Source: Legionella fairfieldensis ATCC 49588 (GTDB lineage Bacteria; Pseudomonadota; Gammaproteobacteria; Legionellales; Legionellaceae). From it: a stretch of 64,000 nucleotides of DNA. Position numbers and translations under genes: made by a program. The stretch covers positions 1-64,000 of the forward strand of contig NZ_JHYC01000016.1 of assembly GCF_000621525.1 (NCBI RefSeq), given 5' to 3'. Positions 25,648-35,117 of this stretch are shown here, piece by piece; positions within the stretch are counted from its first letter, which is position 1, and every line of letters starts with the position of its first letter. The notes under the pieces were generated by a model. It was not told the origin of the DNA. It saw nothing but the letters and a program-made list of their open reading frames with translations, and did no database searches.

Positions 25648-26810
25648 TGATCGACATTAAAAACATCCTTGCAAAATTAGTGAGCTTTGCATCAGTTACA
25701 CCGTATGATGCCGGCTGTCAGGAATACATGATTGATTTTTTTAAACAGTGTGGATTTGATTGCCAGCGTTTTAATAATCCTCCGGTTTCCAATTTTTTTG
25801 CCCGTTTGGGTGATAAAACACCTCTGCTGGTATTTGCAGGCCACAGTGATGTGGTACCTGCCGGAGATTATAATCGATGGGAAACCGATCCTTTTGTTCT
25901 GGAAGAAAAAGCAGGGATGCTCTATGGTCGAGGCTGTGCCGATATGAAAGGCAGTCTTGCAGCCATGATGCTCATGGCCGCAAATTTTGCACGCGATTAT
26001 CCAAATTTCCAGGGAAGCCTGGGTTTTCTTATCACCAGTGGTGAAGAAGGTGACGACTTTGCACTAGGTACTCCTTATGTGATGGCAGAGCTTCATCGGC
26101 AAGGCATTCACCCTGATTTTTGTATCGTTGGTGAACCATCCAGTAGTCAACGACTGGGCGATGTCATAAAAATTGGCCGCCGCGGCTCATTAACTGGCAA
26201 ATTGACCTTACAAGGAAAACAAGGCCATGTCGCTTATCCTCATTTGGCAGAAAATCCTGTTCATACTATAAGCCCCGCATTAACGGAATTAATAATCACT
26301 CAATGGGATCAAGGTAATCAGCATTTTCCTCCTACATCCTTGCAAATCACCCATATTCATGCCGGAGGACAAGCAAATAACATTATTCCGGGGGAGTTAA
26401 CCATGCATTTTAATTTCCGCTTTTGCACAGAACAAACAGCCGATATTTTAAAAACTGCCGTCATGACCTGTTTTAAACGGCATGACTTGCAGCCTGTCAT
26501 TGAATGGCAATTAAACGGTGAACCTTTTTTAACCTCTCAAGGGCATTTACTGGAAGCCTGTTTAAAAGCTATAAAAACAATAACCGATCAACACCCTGAA
26601 TTATCAACCAGTGGCGGAACCTCTGATGGTCGATTTATTGCACCTTATGGTGTAGAAGTGATTGAGTTAGGCCCTATAAACACTACAATTCATCAAGTTA
26701 ATGAATGTGTTTCTTTAAATGACTTGCAAACATTAAGTAAACTTTATTATTCAATAAGTGAGCAGTTACTTATACAGAAAGTAGCCTGTGTTTCTGATAG
26801 GCCACAATAG
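25647..26810 (+). CDS. dapE: Succinyl-diaminopimelate desuccinylase
   Basis: DapE is a di-zinc hydrolase that removes succinate from N-succinyl-LL-diaminopimelate. All metal-site motifs are present: FAGHSDVVPAG, GRGCADMKGSLAAMM, TSGEEGDDF with the catalytic Glu pair, GEPSSSQRLGD, and near the end NTTIHQVNE. The dimerisation lid is between about 180 and 295. At 387 residues it is about ten longer than usual, owing to a short C-terminal tail. It is directly coupled to dapD through a one-base overlap. Confidence 0.96.
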   Translation: MIDIKNILAKLVSFASVTPYDAGCQEYMIDFFKQCGFDCQRFNNPPVSNFFARLGDKTPLLVFAGHSDVVPAGDYNRWETDPFVLEEKAGMLYGRGCADMKGSLAAMMLMAANFARDYPNFQGSLGFLITSGEEGDDFALGTPYVMAELHRQGIHPDFCIVGEPSSSQRLGDVIKIGRRGSLTGKLTLQGKQGHVAYPHLAENPVHTISPALTELIITQWDQGNQHFPPTSLQITHIHAGGQANNIIPGELTMHFNFRFCTEQTADILKTAVMTCFKRHDLQPVIEWQLNGEPFLTSQGHLLEACLKAIKTITDQHPELSTSGGTSDGRFIAPYGVEVIELGPINTTIHQVNECVSLNDLQTLSKLYYSISEQLLIQKVACVSDRPQ

Positions 26811-26936
26811 ATCACCTAATAGCGTCAACTTACATGCGAATCAAGAGCAATATGTAATTAAGAGTATATAATGTCAATGTCTTTTCCGACTCTATGGTAG
26901 AGGCAAGCATGTCCCTCTCCTCTACCCAGTTAGTAA

Positions 26937-28208
26937 CTATAGTTCGCTCTCGCATACTGCAACCTGTTCTGGTACAACCAGAGCGTTATCTTGTTTTACT
27001 TTTTCATCCACTACTTTTGCTACACAAGAATCAGACCAGACGTTTAAAGCGGTTTCAAGCATATCAATCAAACTATAAAAAGGTAAGATAATACCGAGTA
27101 ACGTGATAGGCACATTCATACTTGCCAATAAACTGGCGCTTAGGAAAAAACAGCCCATCGGGACACCAGCATTACCAATTGCCGCAATGGTAGCAATCAC
27201 TACCCATAACATCATCGTCGCTAAGGATACCTCAATACCATGATTCTGCATGAGATAAATTACCGTAGTAAAAATAAAAGCAGCGCAACCATTCATATTA
27301 AGACTAGTGCAAAGAGGCAAGACAAAGCGGCTAATTTCAGGTTTAACGTGAAGATTCTTTTCTACTGTTTCCATTGTAACGGGTAAAGTACCCACTGAAG
27401 ATTTTGAAAAGAACGCGACTGACAAAGCCGGAAGCATGCCTTTGAAGGCAATAAATGGTTTGATCCCTTGTGATTTCAACCATAAGGGTAAAATGATCAA
27501 TCCTTGAATGAGATTGGCGAGGACAATTATTAGCAAATACTCCCCAATTCCTTTAATAGCTATTCCTTCACGCAATTGCACCACGGTGGTAGTAATAAAA
27601 CCATATAATCCTAAAGGAATAATTGCGATTACCCAATGGGTTATTACCATAAACAAACCGTGTGCCCCGCGAAAAAACTGTACAATAGTCTGCCGTGCTT
27701 CCTGTTCAGGAATAAAACGAATTGCAATACCAATAATTATCCCCATTAATAGAACCCCCATAACCTGATGTTCTATAAAAGGGGTAAAAATAGTGGCAGG
27801 AATAAGATTGGCAACATACTGAAAATAACCGGATTGATTGGTTTGAGCTACTATATTACTCGGCTTTATCATAGCCACCATACCTGGATGAATTAACAGA
27901 TACAAGAAACAACTAATGGCAGCAGCAACCAAGGTTGTACCAAATGTATAACACATTGCCCGCCGCCAAATAATACGCATCCCCCCATCTGCCCGGTAAT
28001 TAGACAAAGTTACGATTATTGATAAAGCGATAATTGGCAGACTAATGCATTTGAACATTCTGATAAACACCTCAGAAATAAATAAGCCCAGTGTTTTTAA
28101 TACAAAAATATCAGAATAACCACTTAAAACACCAAGAAAAATCATGAGGGTATATAAAAAAGGGGTAGTAAACAACGTTGTTTTACGGCGATTATGTTGG
28201 GCGCACAT
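26937..28208 (-). CDS. DAACS-family amino acid:cation symporter with atypical binding-site residues
   Basis: The 423-residue integral membrane protein has the DAACS fold of about eight helices and two hairpins. The Ser-rich HP1 tip reads SKSSVGTLPVT and HP2 reads GNAGVPMGC. Two substrate-site motifs deviate: NMDGT is NMNGC, and in TM8 the pattern DMxRTxxNVxxD is DMLETALNVWSD. The Arg that binds the side-chain carboxylate of Asp/Glu in GltPh (Arg397) is Glu385 here. The other TM8 residues (Asp, Thr, Asn, Asp) are kept. An acidic substrate is therefore unlikely; a neutral or basic amino acid is more plausible. It is convergent with dapE and is monocistronic. Confidence 0.85.
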   Translation of the reverse strand: MCAQHNRRKTTLFTTPFLYTLMIFLGVLSGYSDIFVLKTLGLFISEVFIRMFKCISLPIIALSIIVTLSNYRADGGMRIIWRRAMCYTFGTTLVAAAISCFLYLLIHPGMVAMIKPSNIVAQTNQSGYFQYVANLIPATIFTPFIEHQVMGVLLMGIIIGIAIRFIPEQEARQTIVQFFRGAHGLFMVITHWVIAIIPLGLYGFITTTVVQLREGIAIKGIGEYLLIIVLANLIQGLIILPLWLKSQGIKPFIAFKGMLPALSVAFFSKSSVGTLPVTMETVEKNLHVKPEISRFVLPLCTSLNMNGCAAFIFTTVIYLMQNHGIEVSLATMMLWVVIATIAAIGNAGVPMGCFFLSASLLASMNVPITLLGIILPFYSLIDMLETALNVWSDSCVAKVVDEKVKQDNALVVPEQVAVCESEL

Positions 28209-28432
28209 AGAAAATACCTTATAAATAAATCAATGAAAATTCAGCAAATGAAAGAGAAAAGAGTATTAGCAACAACAATGAAAAATCAGGGAAGTGAATA
28301 ACAGACGCGTAGAACGAATAAAGAAATGATGTGAAGCAGAATTTTTCATAATTTAATCTGGTAAATTCTTATACAAAGAGAATACATTTTAACATATCCT
28401 CCGGTTACGTCAAGGAATTATTAATGTTCGGT

Positions 28433-29494
28433 TCATGATAAAACCAATTGCGCTTGTTTTAAACGGGAAATCCGTTGATAAGATTGCTCAACAAGGCTTT
28501 CATCAATTCGCCGAGCATGAATCAATTGCTCTATCGTATCAATAACTTCTGGCGCTGTAATTTCACCTAATTGGTTAGCAAAAATCAACATATTTGCCCC
28601 GGCATTGATGGTTAGACTTAACGCGTCTTCCAGGGAGTAATGGTTAGCGATTGCTTGCATTTGTAGATCATCACTAATAATTACACCCTCAAAACCTAAT
28701 TTGTGTCGTAATAACCCCGTCAGTATGCGATAAGATAACGTCGCTGGTAGACCGTCAGGATCTAACTTACGATTAATCACATGAGCAGTCATAATCATAG
28801 CTGGCAGATTTTTATTCCTTAAAAGTATTGAATAAGGTTCAAGCTCGCTCGTATTAAACGTTTCGGTAACGTCTACAAATCCATGATGCGTATCACCAAT
28901 AGCACTGCCATGGCCTGGAAAATGTTTGTAAGAACAGGTAATCCCTTGCGCTGCAAATATTTCAACAAACCGTTTCGCCACGTGGGCCGTATGACGGGCA
29001 TCTGGTGAAAAACTCCGCCCCAATCGTCCAATAATCCCCTGCTTTTCATTTAAGTTAAGATCCACAACAGGTGCAAAATTAAGATTAAAACCAAGCGACT
29101 TGAACGTTTCTGCCATTTTTTCAAGCTCCGCTTCCAAAGATGTTTCAGAAAGAATAGCCAATTCACAAGGTTTAATGGTTTTCATACATCCATCAATTTG
29201 GCTTAATCTATCGACCGCCCCACCTTCATAATCAAGGGCAATAAAAAGGGGTAAATCGCTTTTTTCACTGGATAAATCTGCATAATAATGAAGCTGACCA
29301 GTCAGTTGTTTAATTTGCCGTTGATTAACCAGATTTTTGCCGTGACAATTTTTAACCAAATCATAATCAAATAACAGCACACCACCAAGACCATCGCCTC
29401 TTAACCAATTGGTTAATGAATGATGCTCATCAATTAAAGTTCCTGAAAATCCCATAACAAGCATTTGGCCGATTTTCTGTCTTAAAGTCATCAA
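28433..29494 (-). CDS. nagZ: Beta-N-acetylhexosaminidase NagZ (GH3)
   Basis: NagZ removes GlcNAc from anhydromuropeptides in the cytoplasm during peptidoglycan recycling. The 353-residue protein matches single-domain GH3 NagZ: GQMLVMGFSG near the start, ALDYEGGAVDRL, the substrate-binding KHFPGHG, the flexible loop with the acid/base His in GDTHHGF, and the nucleophile Asp in VIISDDLQMQA. An ATG one codon downstream is an equally likely start. It is 14 bases downstream of the outer-membrane barrel gene on the same strand, so the two may share a transcript. Confidence 0.93.
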   Translation of the reverse strand: MMTLRQKIGQMLVMGFSGTLIDEHHSLTNWLRGDGLGGVLLFDYDLVKNCHGKNLVNQRQIKQLTGQLHYYADLSSEKSDLPLFIALDYEGGAVDRLSQIDGCMKTIKPCELAILSETSLEAELEKMAETFKSLGFNLNFAPVVDLNLNEKQGIIGRLGRSFSPDARHTAHVAKRFVEIFAAQGITCSYKHFPGHGSAIGDTHHGFVDVTETFNTSELEPYSILLRNKNLPAMIMTAHVINRKLDPDGLPATLSYRILTGLLRHKLGFEGVIISDDLQMQAIANHYSLEDALSLTINAGANMLIFANQLGEITAPEVIDTIEQLIHARRIDESLVEQSYQRISRLKQAQLVLS

Positions 29495-29508
29495 TTTTTA
29501 ATCTCAAC

Positions 29509-30210
29509 CTATTTATCAACAATTCTTGCAGGTACATCAAAATTATACATTAAACCAAAAGCCACTTGTGCTGTATTGGGGGTAATTTTAGTGGATTTAT
29601 AAACCATTCCCACCGGTTCATAAACATGGCTTTTTAAACTACCGTAATTAATTTGGCTATAATCCATCATAAAAGTAAATTGGGGTGTTAAATCGTATCG
29701 AATACCCCCACCATAACGAATCCCACTGCGATTTTTACGCATACTGTGAATGGTTGGATCAGAATCATCAATGTTTATTCGTCCATTAGCATAACCTATT
29801 CGGCCATAAATTAGAGTTGAATCTGCAAGGAAATAACCCGGTAATAGCCCTGCTCCTTCGCTACTTTTGACAGTAAATGAGGTTTTTGAAAAATGCAGAT
29901 GAGTATATTCATCGTTAACTAAACGATATTCCACCGTACTAAAATTGCCATTGATTTCACCGGCCAGATAAAGTCGATTGTAATAGAGACTATAACCGGC
30001 GAATAAAGAACCAAAACCCCCAGTACCTGAAAAATGCTGTTTATCGACCACATTAAAATTACCTGTTGCAAAAATAGTCGCTCGCGTCACATGCGCCTTT
30101 TGACTAAAGCTCGCACCTTCGGGTCCTCCGCTTACCCCGACATAAAAACCGGAAAAACAGGGTGTTGCCAATAAAAAAAGCGATAACATTAAACTTGTCG
30201 TCCGTAACAT
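29509..30210 (-). CDS. Outer-membrane beta-barrel protein (opacity/OmpA-like porin fold)
   Basis: The 233-residue product has a signal peptide (about 1-20, ending CFSG) and then alternating hydrophobic and polar strands with many Gly, Tyr and Phe, in the manner of small eight-stranded barrels: GFYVGVSGGPEGASF, LFAGYSLYYNRLYLAGEING, GIRYGGGIRYDLTPQFTFMM. It ends NTAQVAFGLMYNF, a typical final barrel strand, but a short tail follows. Legionella species carry many paralogues of this kind; the specific role is unknown. nagZ follows 14 bases downstream. Confidence 0.78.
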   Translation of the reverse strand: MLRTTSLMLSLFLLATPCFSGFYVGVSGGPEGASFSQKAHVTRATIFATGNFNVVDKQHFSGTGGFGSLFAGYSLYYNRLYLAGEINGNFSTVEYRLVNDEYTHLHFSKTSFTVKSSEGAGLLPGYFLADSTLIYGRIGYANGRINIDDSDPTIHSMRKNRSGIRYGGGIRYDLTPQFTFMMDYSQINYGSLKSHVYEPVGMVYKSTKITPNTAQVAFGLMYNFDVPARIVDK

Positions 30211-30383
30211 TATTAAGCCGTGAAGGATTACTGGTAGTTGATTGTATTAGAGATTATTTATCAGTTCAATGAATTATAGTCAATCGTGATTATAACGCCC
30301 TATTGGTTAGTTTCAAGAATCTGTAAACCCACCTGAAATATTACCTGCTTTTAAAAAAATTTTTCGATAAAGCCATCCGTTCA

Positions 30384-30833
30384 TTATTGCGGTTTAACAG
30401 GAGGAATTGAGGTAAAATCGCACTGACAATTTCCAGTAGCGTCAGGGGGGAAAGGAATGCCTGCAAAAGCAGCCGCATAACAGACAGGAAGCTCCCAGGC
30501 GGTATCTTTCGTACTTATTTCAGTAGGTAATAACCAATAACGCAAGGCCATATAGGTTTTTCCCTCCTCTCTTTGCCAAAAAACAGGTTTGAAAGATGCC
30601 TGATACATTAATTTTTGTCCTGGTTGACAAACAAATGGCTCCCTGACCCAGGATTTACCTTTAGGCACAATCGCTGTCACTACAAGTTCGTTACTATTTG
30701 CATCCATCACTTCAACAGTAACCTCATAATTGGTCCAGCAACTATCTTTCGCTAATGTAATGTAGCAAGGAAAAGCCCATCCAGAAACAGTGACTGATGC
30801 GCAAAAAAGAAAAATAAGCCGTCTTAAAATCAT
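30384..30833 (-). CDS. Predicted exported protein, unknown function
   Basis: The open frame extends further upstream, across the tRNA-Ser gene, but the plausible start is the ATG at 30833, which gives a 149-residue protein with a signal peptide (MILRRLIFLFCASVTVSGWA). The mature part has seven cysteines and many aromatic residues, which suggests disulphide bonds in the periplasm. I do not recognise a family. Nothing nearby indicates a function; it is followed by a 170-base gap without clear signals. Confidence 0.65.
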   Translation of the reverse strand: MILRRLIFLFCASVTVSGWAFPCYITLAKDSCWTNYEVTVEVMDANSNELVVTAIVPKGKSWVREPFVCQPGQKLMYQASFKPVFWQREEGKTYMALRYWLLPTEISTKDTAWELPVCYAAAFAGIPFPPDATGNCQCDFTSIPPVKPQ

Positions 30834-30954
30834 GTGAAATCCATTATGACTCGTAGTATATGCTTTAATTATAAACGTCCATTTCAATTTTGCACGCTTT
30901 GATAATAAGAGCAGGATTGATTTTTTGAACATATAGGTATATTCTCCCTCGTTT

Positions 30955-31042
30955 GGAGAGATGGCCGAGCGGTCGAAGGCGCACGCCTGGAAAGTGTGTA
31001 TACGGCAACGTATCGAGGGTTCGAATCCCTCTCTCTCCGCCA
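30955..31042 (+). tRNA. tRNA-Ser (anticodon GGA)
   Basis: The sequence folds as a class II tRNA. The acceptor GGAGAGA pairs with TCTCTCC; the discriminator is G and CCA is encoded. The anticodon loop CTGGAAA gives GGA, reading UCC/UCU serine codons. There is a long variable arm, and the T-arm contains GGTTCGAATCC. Length is 88 bases including CCA. Confidence 0.96.
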
Positions 31043-31236
31043 ACGCTCCAATTCCCATGGGAGCACCAGGAATTACTTTACATCCTCTACGTTGTTAATC
31101 TGGTACATTTGGACAAATAAGCACTTTTTTACATTAACTGGTGTAATGTGCAATATTTCAGAAATTAAGTATAGATAAATTATAAAATTACTCTACAATT
31201 TGTCAGCCTTTATCTTAATTAGAGATTAAACAATTA

Positions 31237-32703
31237 GTGATAAACCATACAGAAAAACATAATGTACCAATTAACGATGGTGACTACAGACGCGGCTTGA
31301 AAGATAGACACGTGCAGCTCATTGCTTTAGGCGGCATTATTGGCTCGGGTTATTTTTTGGGAACTGGCGCTGTAATCAATGACGTTGGTCCAGCAGTTTT
31401 CATTGCTTACCTGCTAGGGGGATTAATTATTTATTTAACCATGTTATGCATGGGAGAATTAGCAGTTGCCATTCCTATCTCGGGTTCATTTATTACCTAT
31501 ACTGCAGATTTTATTTCGCCTGTAATCGCTTGTGGTGTGGGATGGTCTTACTGGATTAGCTGGGTTGCCTACATTCCTGCAGAATGCATTGCCGGGGGGA
31601 TTATTATGCAGCATTTTACAGGTATTAATGGTTATATCTGGGCTGTAGGTTTTGGTTTATTGATTACCTATATCAATATTGCCAAAGTGGGAACTTTTGG
31701 CGAGATTGAATTCTGGCTTGCTATCATTAAAATTCTTGCATTAATGGGATTTGTTGTTCTTTCCGTGTTTATCTTTTTTGGCCTGATTCATGGGGAACAA
31801 CCGGCGGGTATCATTGGCGGTCGTTTCATTTTTGACCAGGGTGGATTATTCCCTAATGGAAAAATGGCTTTATTAACAGCAATGGTTCTTCTTCTTGTGA
31901 ATTATCAAGGATCGGAAATTATTGGACTTGCTGCAGGTGAATCAATAAACCCGGCTCGTATAATTCCCCGGGCTATTCGTACTGTCACTTTTAGAATTCT
32001 TTTCATCTATATCATTCCGGTATTTTGTCTGGTATTAATTTTTCCCTGGCAAAAGGCCGGGCTTGCCAATTCGGTTTTTGCTGATGCGTTAAACTTTTAT
32101 GGCTTGCATTGGGCAGGCACCGTTACCAGTTTTGTTACACTTACAGCTACTTTATCCTGTTCAAACTCAGGCGTGTACGGTATCGTTCGCTCATTAAATG
32201 CGCTCGCTCGTAATGGAATGGCACCTCATAGATTAGGTAAACTTAATCATAACGCCGTGCCAAAAAACGCAGGTATAGTGACGCTGATCTCTATTTGGAT
32301 ACTTCTTGCTGCAAGTTATTTTTTTGGACAGTCCATGCTATACATTGCCTTGTTGCTTGTATCGGGCTTTACCGGAGCAATTGCCTGGATTTCTCTTTGC
32401 TGGGCGCAAATTAACTTTAGAAAACGTTTATATAAAGCGGGTTATACAACCGATGACTTAAGTTATAGAACACCGGGATCACCCTATACTGGCCTTGCAG
32501 CGATCAGTCTTATGATTATTTGCCTGATTTTTCTTGCATTCAACAAAAACCCGGTTTACGGACTCGCATTTATTATAGGCTTAATAAGTTTTACAATACC
32601 TATTCTAATCTACAAATTTGTTGGATTTACCAAATACAAAGGCGCCACAATGGAGATAAACAAAAGTTTACAATTCAAAGATATTTTTCCTGATCGCAAG
32701 TAA
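31237..32703 (+). CDS. APC-family amino acid permease
   Basis: The 488-residue inner-membrane transporter has about twelve membrane helices and the amino acid-polyamine-organocation superfamily signature in TM1, LIALGGIIGSGYFLGTG, followed by GELAVAIPISGSFITY in TM3. The closest named types are the LysP/AroP/GabP-like proton symporters; the exact substrate cannot be read from the sequence. The start is GTG, with no strong ribosome-binding site, and is preceded by an AT-rich leader. The gene is monocistronic and lies just after the tRNA-Ser gene. Confidence 0.85.
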   Translation: MINHTEKHNVPINDGDYRRGLKDRHVQLIALGGIIGSGYFLGTGAVINDVGPAVFIAYLLGGLIIYLTMLCMGELAVAIPISGSFITYTADFISPVIACGVGWSYWISWVAYIPAECIAGGIIMQHFTGINGYIWAVGFGLLITYINIAKVGTFGEIEFWLAIIKILALMGFVVLSVFIFFGLIHGEQPAGIIGGRFIFDQGGLFPNGKMALLTAMVLLLVNYQGSEIIGLAAGESINPARIIPRAIRTVTFRILFIYIIPVFCLVLIFPWQKAGLANSVFADALNFYGLHWAGTVTSFVTLTATLSCSNSGVYGIVRSLNALARNGMAPHRLGKLNHNAVPKNAGIVTLISIWILLAASYFFGQSMLYIALLLVSGFTGAIAWISLCWAQINFRKRLYKAGYTTDDLSYRTPGSPYTGLAAISLMIICLIFLAFNKNPVYGLAFIIGLISFTIPILIYKFVGFTKYKGATMEINKSLQFKDIFPDRK

Positions 32704-32988
32704 TTTAAAATGTCCTTAACACATAAACTTCTTTTATTGAGTTTGTAACCCTTCGCACTTTGCTATAAGCAAGCCTCCCTGAAGAAAGCGCCAGTCATGC
32801 CTTGCGGAGCGTTAGTAAGTGTTCACGGGATATGCAAATTTTCTCTTCCAGACTTTGTTCCATGACTCGTCTTTCCCGCGCAAGCGCTGGAAAGACATTG
32901 ACGTGATATACTTCGAACACCTACGATCTTTAACACTAGTGCTTCCTCTCGTTCTTCATGCACCAATAACAATGTCTTATTAAGATCC

Positions 32989-34896
32989 TTATGGATGCCG
33001 ACTTTCGGCGGCAATTTGGTACTCTTTGAATTGTTTGTCGGGTACAAAGGAGTTAAATTCTGGCACTAATTGCTTTAATAAAATATAAAGCTCTTTATCA
33101 TGATGAAGAGTACAAGCGGTATTTAATAAATGAATTATTTGGGTTAACTCCTTCCAATCCAATTGACGGAATCGTGCTTTAAATAATTTTTCATGCTCAG
33201 TAGGTACTAATTGTTCTGAATCGTGAAAAAGCTCCTCAAATAGTTTTTCACCCGGTCTTAGACCAATGTACTCTATAGAAATATCTTTACCAGGTTCCTT
33301 GCCAGCCAACCGGATCATTTGCTCGGCAAGATAACGAATTTTAACAGGCTCGCCCATGTCCAATACAAAAATCTCTCCGCCCTGACCATTGACCATTGCC
33401 TGTAAAATAAGCTGACAAGATTCTGGTATGGTCATGAAATAACGTTCAATATCAGGGTGAGTAACCGTAAGTGGGCCACCGGCCTGCAACTGTTTTTGAA
33501 ATAAAGGCACCACGCTTCCGGCGGAGCCAAGTACATTGCCAAAACGTACTGTAATAAACTGAGTTTTCACCCGGCCATTCAGATTTTGACAATAGATTTC
33601 TGCAACACGTTTTGTCGTTCCCATCACATTCGTTGGATTAACTGCTTTGTCAGTAGAAATTAAAATAAATTTTTCTGCACCCACTACTACACTTGCTTCA
33701 GCAATAATCTGGGTACCCAAGACATTATTCTGGATTGCCTCACGCACTCGATTTTCAAGCAGAGGAACATGTTTATAAGCTGCAGCATGAAATACAATTT
33801 GCGGATTAAACCGATGAAAGACAAAATCCACCGCAACGCTATCTGTTATGGAAATTAAACCTAATTCAAGAGATACTTGAGGAAATTTAGCTCGCAACTC
33901 ATGCTCAATTTTATATAAATTGAATTCCGAATTATCAATAATAAGCAGTTTATCAGGCTTCAAAGCAACAATCTGGCGACAGAGTTCTGAACCAATAGAC
34001 CCCCCACCGCCCGTGACTACTACTCGTTTGTTTTGAATAGCCAGAGCAATTTTATCCCATTGTAAATGGACTTGATCCCGCCCTAACAAATCTTCAATAT
34101 TCACATCTCTCAGTGCATTGACTTCAACGCGCCCGGCAGCTAACGCCGAAATACCCGGTAAAGTGCGAAAGGGAACATTACAACTTTCACAAAGCGCAAC
34201 AAGATGGCGCATTAAAGCGGAGCGCGCTGAAGGGATAGCAATAAAAATTAAATCAATCTGATAACGCTTCACCAGCTCAGGTAAATCATCAGTAGTTCCC
34301 AAAACGCCGACGCCATGGACTTCCAAGCCTCTTTTACTTGCATTATCATCAACCAGACCTACTGGCAGATAAGCCTGAATACGTTTCAAATCCCGCACCA
34401 GACTCTCCCCGGCACGCCCTGCTCCAATAATTAATACGCGTTTGATTTCACCAGGTTTACCTCCCCGGCTACGCTTGTCCCAAATTGAACGCATTAATAA
34501 TCTGCCGCTGCATAAAAAAGTGATTAGTATAATGGCGTACAAAGGTAAGACGGAACGGGGAATATGTTGTAATAAAGAGGTTAAATAAAGTATGGGAATA
34601 GTGAAAAGCACCGCGCCTGACACTGCTTTAATAATTCTTGTTACATCTTTTAACGATGAAAAACGCCAAAGGCCGCGATACACCCGGAAGTAATAATAAC
34701 AAGTCACCTGGACGATTGCTAAAATAGTAAAAGCAGACAGCGAATAAATTGTAACAAGGTGGCTTGGAAAAGGTTGCATATTAAAACGTAACCAATAACC
34801 ACAATACCAGGCAACAGGAACTGCTCCGGCATCAAAAGTAATAACGGGTAATTTTTTAAAGAATTTCAGGAAAAAAGCACTAATATTCTGCATCAT
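32989..34896 (-). CDS. Membrane nucleotide-sugar 4,6-dehydratase (CapD/WbpM/PglF family)
   Basis: The 635-residue protein has four N-terminal membrane helices (about 15-125), a CoA-binding-like Rossmann region (LIIGAGRAGESLVRDL), and a C-terminal extended SDR domain beginning VVTGGGGSIGSELC. It keeps the SISTDKAVNPTNVMG-type catalytic region. Relatives convert UDP-GlcNAc to a 4-keto-6-deoxy sugar, the first step to QuiNAc, FucNAc or bacillosamine in O-antigen or glycan synthesis. The C-terminal 18 residues (from FVPDK) are encoded by an interspersed repeat and are probably an extension of the native end. Nearby polysaccharide genes are the UbiA-type gene at 37.3 kb and the epimerase at 21.5 kb. 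Confidence 0.9.
   Translation of the reverse strand: MMQNISAFFLKFFKKLPVITFDAGAVPVAWYCGYWLRFNMQPFPSHLVTIYSLSAFTILAIVQVTCYYYFRVYRGLWRFSSLKDVTRIIKAVSGAVLFTIPILYLTSLLQHIPRSVLPLYAIILITFLCSGRLLMRSIWDKRSRGGKPGEIKRVLIIGAGRAGESLVRDLKRIQAYLPVGLVDDNASKRGLEVHGVGVLGTTDDLPELVKRYQIDLIFIAIPSARSALMRHLVALCESCNVPFRTLPGISALAAGRVEVNALRDVNIEDLLGRDQVHLQWDKIALAIQNKRVVVTGGGGSIGSELCRQIVALKPDKLLIIDNSEFNLYKIEHELRAKFPQVSLELGLISITDSVAVDFVFHRFNPQIVFHAAAYKHVPLLENRVREAIQNNVLGTQIIAEASVVVGAEKFILISTDKAVNPTNVMGTTKRVAEIYCQNLNGRVKTQFITVRFGNVLGSAGSVVPLFQKQLQAGGPLTVTHPDIERYFMTIPESCQLILQAMVNGQGGEIFVLDMGEPVKIRYLAEQMIRLAGKEPGKDISIEYIGLRPGEKLFEELFHDSEQLVPTEHEKLFKARFRQLDWKELTQIIHLLNTACTLHHDKELYILLKQLVPEFNSFVPDKQFKEYQIAAESRHP
32997..33049 (+). 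repeat. Interspersed repeat, copy C, inside the 3' end of the dehydratase gene
   Basis: This copy starts GCCGACTTTCGGCGGCAATT and ends TTTGTCGGGTACAAAG. It overlaps the last 18 or so codons of the gene on the minus strand and encodes the peptide FVPDKQFKEYQIAAE. The 285-base gap downstream (32704-32988) holds no gene; it carries AGTAAGTGTTCAC (about 32814), matching the sequence just outside the MITE-like element at 9050. Confidence 0.75.
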
Positions 34897-35117
34897 TGTA
34901 ATAAAAATCCTTTAGTGGATCCTGTTAATTTTTCCAATGGAACATATACTACTACAATTTCCATTTAACCAGGATATAAATTTCATCGGGAAGATAGCTA
35001 AAAGAATCGCTATTCGTTAAAATTTATATTATTTTGTGCAAAAATGGACTGTAATTTAATATTCTCTTAATCTCATTTCAATAAAATAAAACTTCTTTAA
35101 CCATTGTTACACACCCA
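34897..35117. other. Divergent promoter region of the dehydratase and the 719-aa ORF
   Basis: This AT-rich divergent region has no coding sequence. Its main feature is a PmrA-box-like direct repeat at 35055-35074, 44 bases before the ATG at 35118. Confidence 0.6.
35055..35074 (+). promoter_or_regulatory. Putative PmrA box
   Basis: TTTAATATT (35055-35063), two bases, then CTTAATCTC (35066-35074). This fits the Legionella PmrA consensus of two cTTAATatT half-sites separated by two bases, with the second half-site degenerate at its end. PmrA boxes mark many Dot/Icm effector promoters in this genus. Confidence 0.65.

Noticed and set aside
28209..28432. Short open frame upstream of the DAACS gene as a leader peptide
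   Set aside because: It is on the opposite strand to the transporter gene and has no attenuator-like stem next to it.
30834..31058. Upstream extension of the exported-protein ORF across the tRNA-Ser gene
   Set aside because: The extension translates the tRNA itself; the signal peptide begins at the internal ATG (30833).
31120..31150. ACATTA / TAATGT inverted repeat before the permease gene as a possible riboswitch or attenuator
   Set aside because: The stem is only six base pairs, has no supporting structure and no T-run.
32823..33047. 74-codon minus-strand open frame overlapping the end of the dehydratase gene
   Set aside because: It is built from repeat sequence in another frame and lacks a start signal; the dehydratase frame is clearly the real one.
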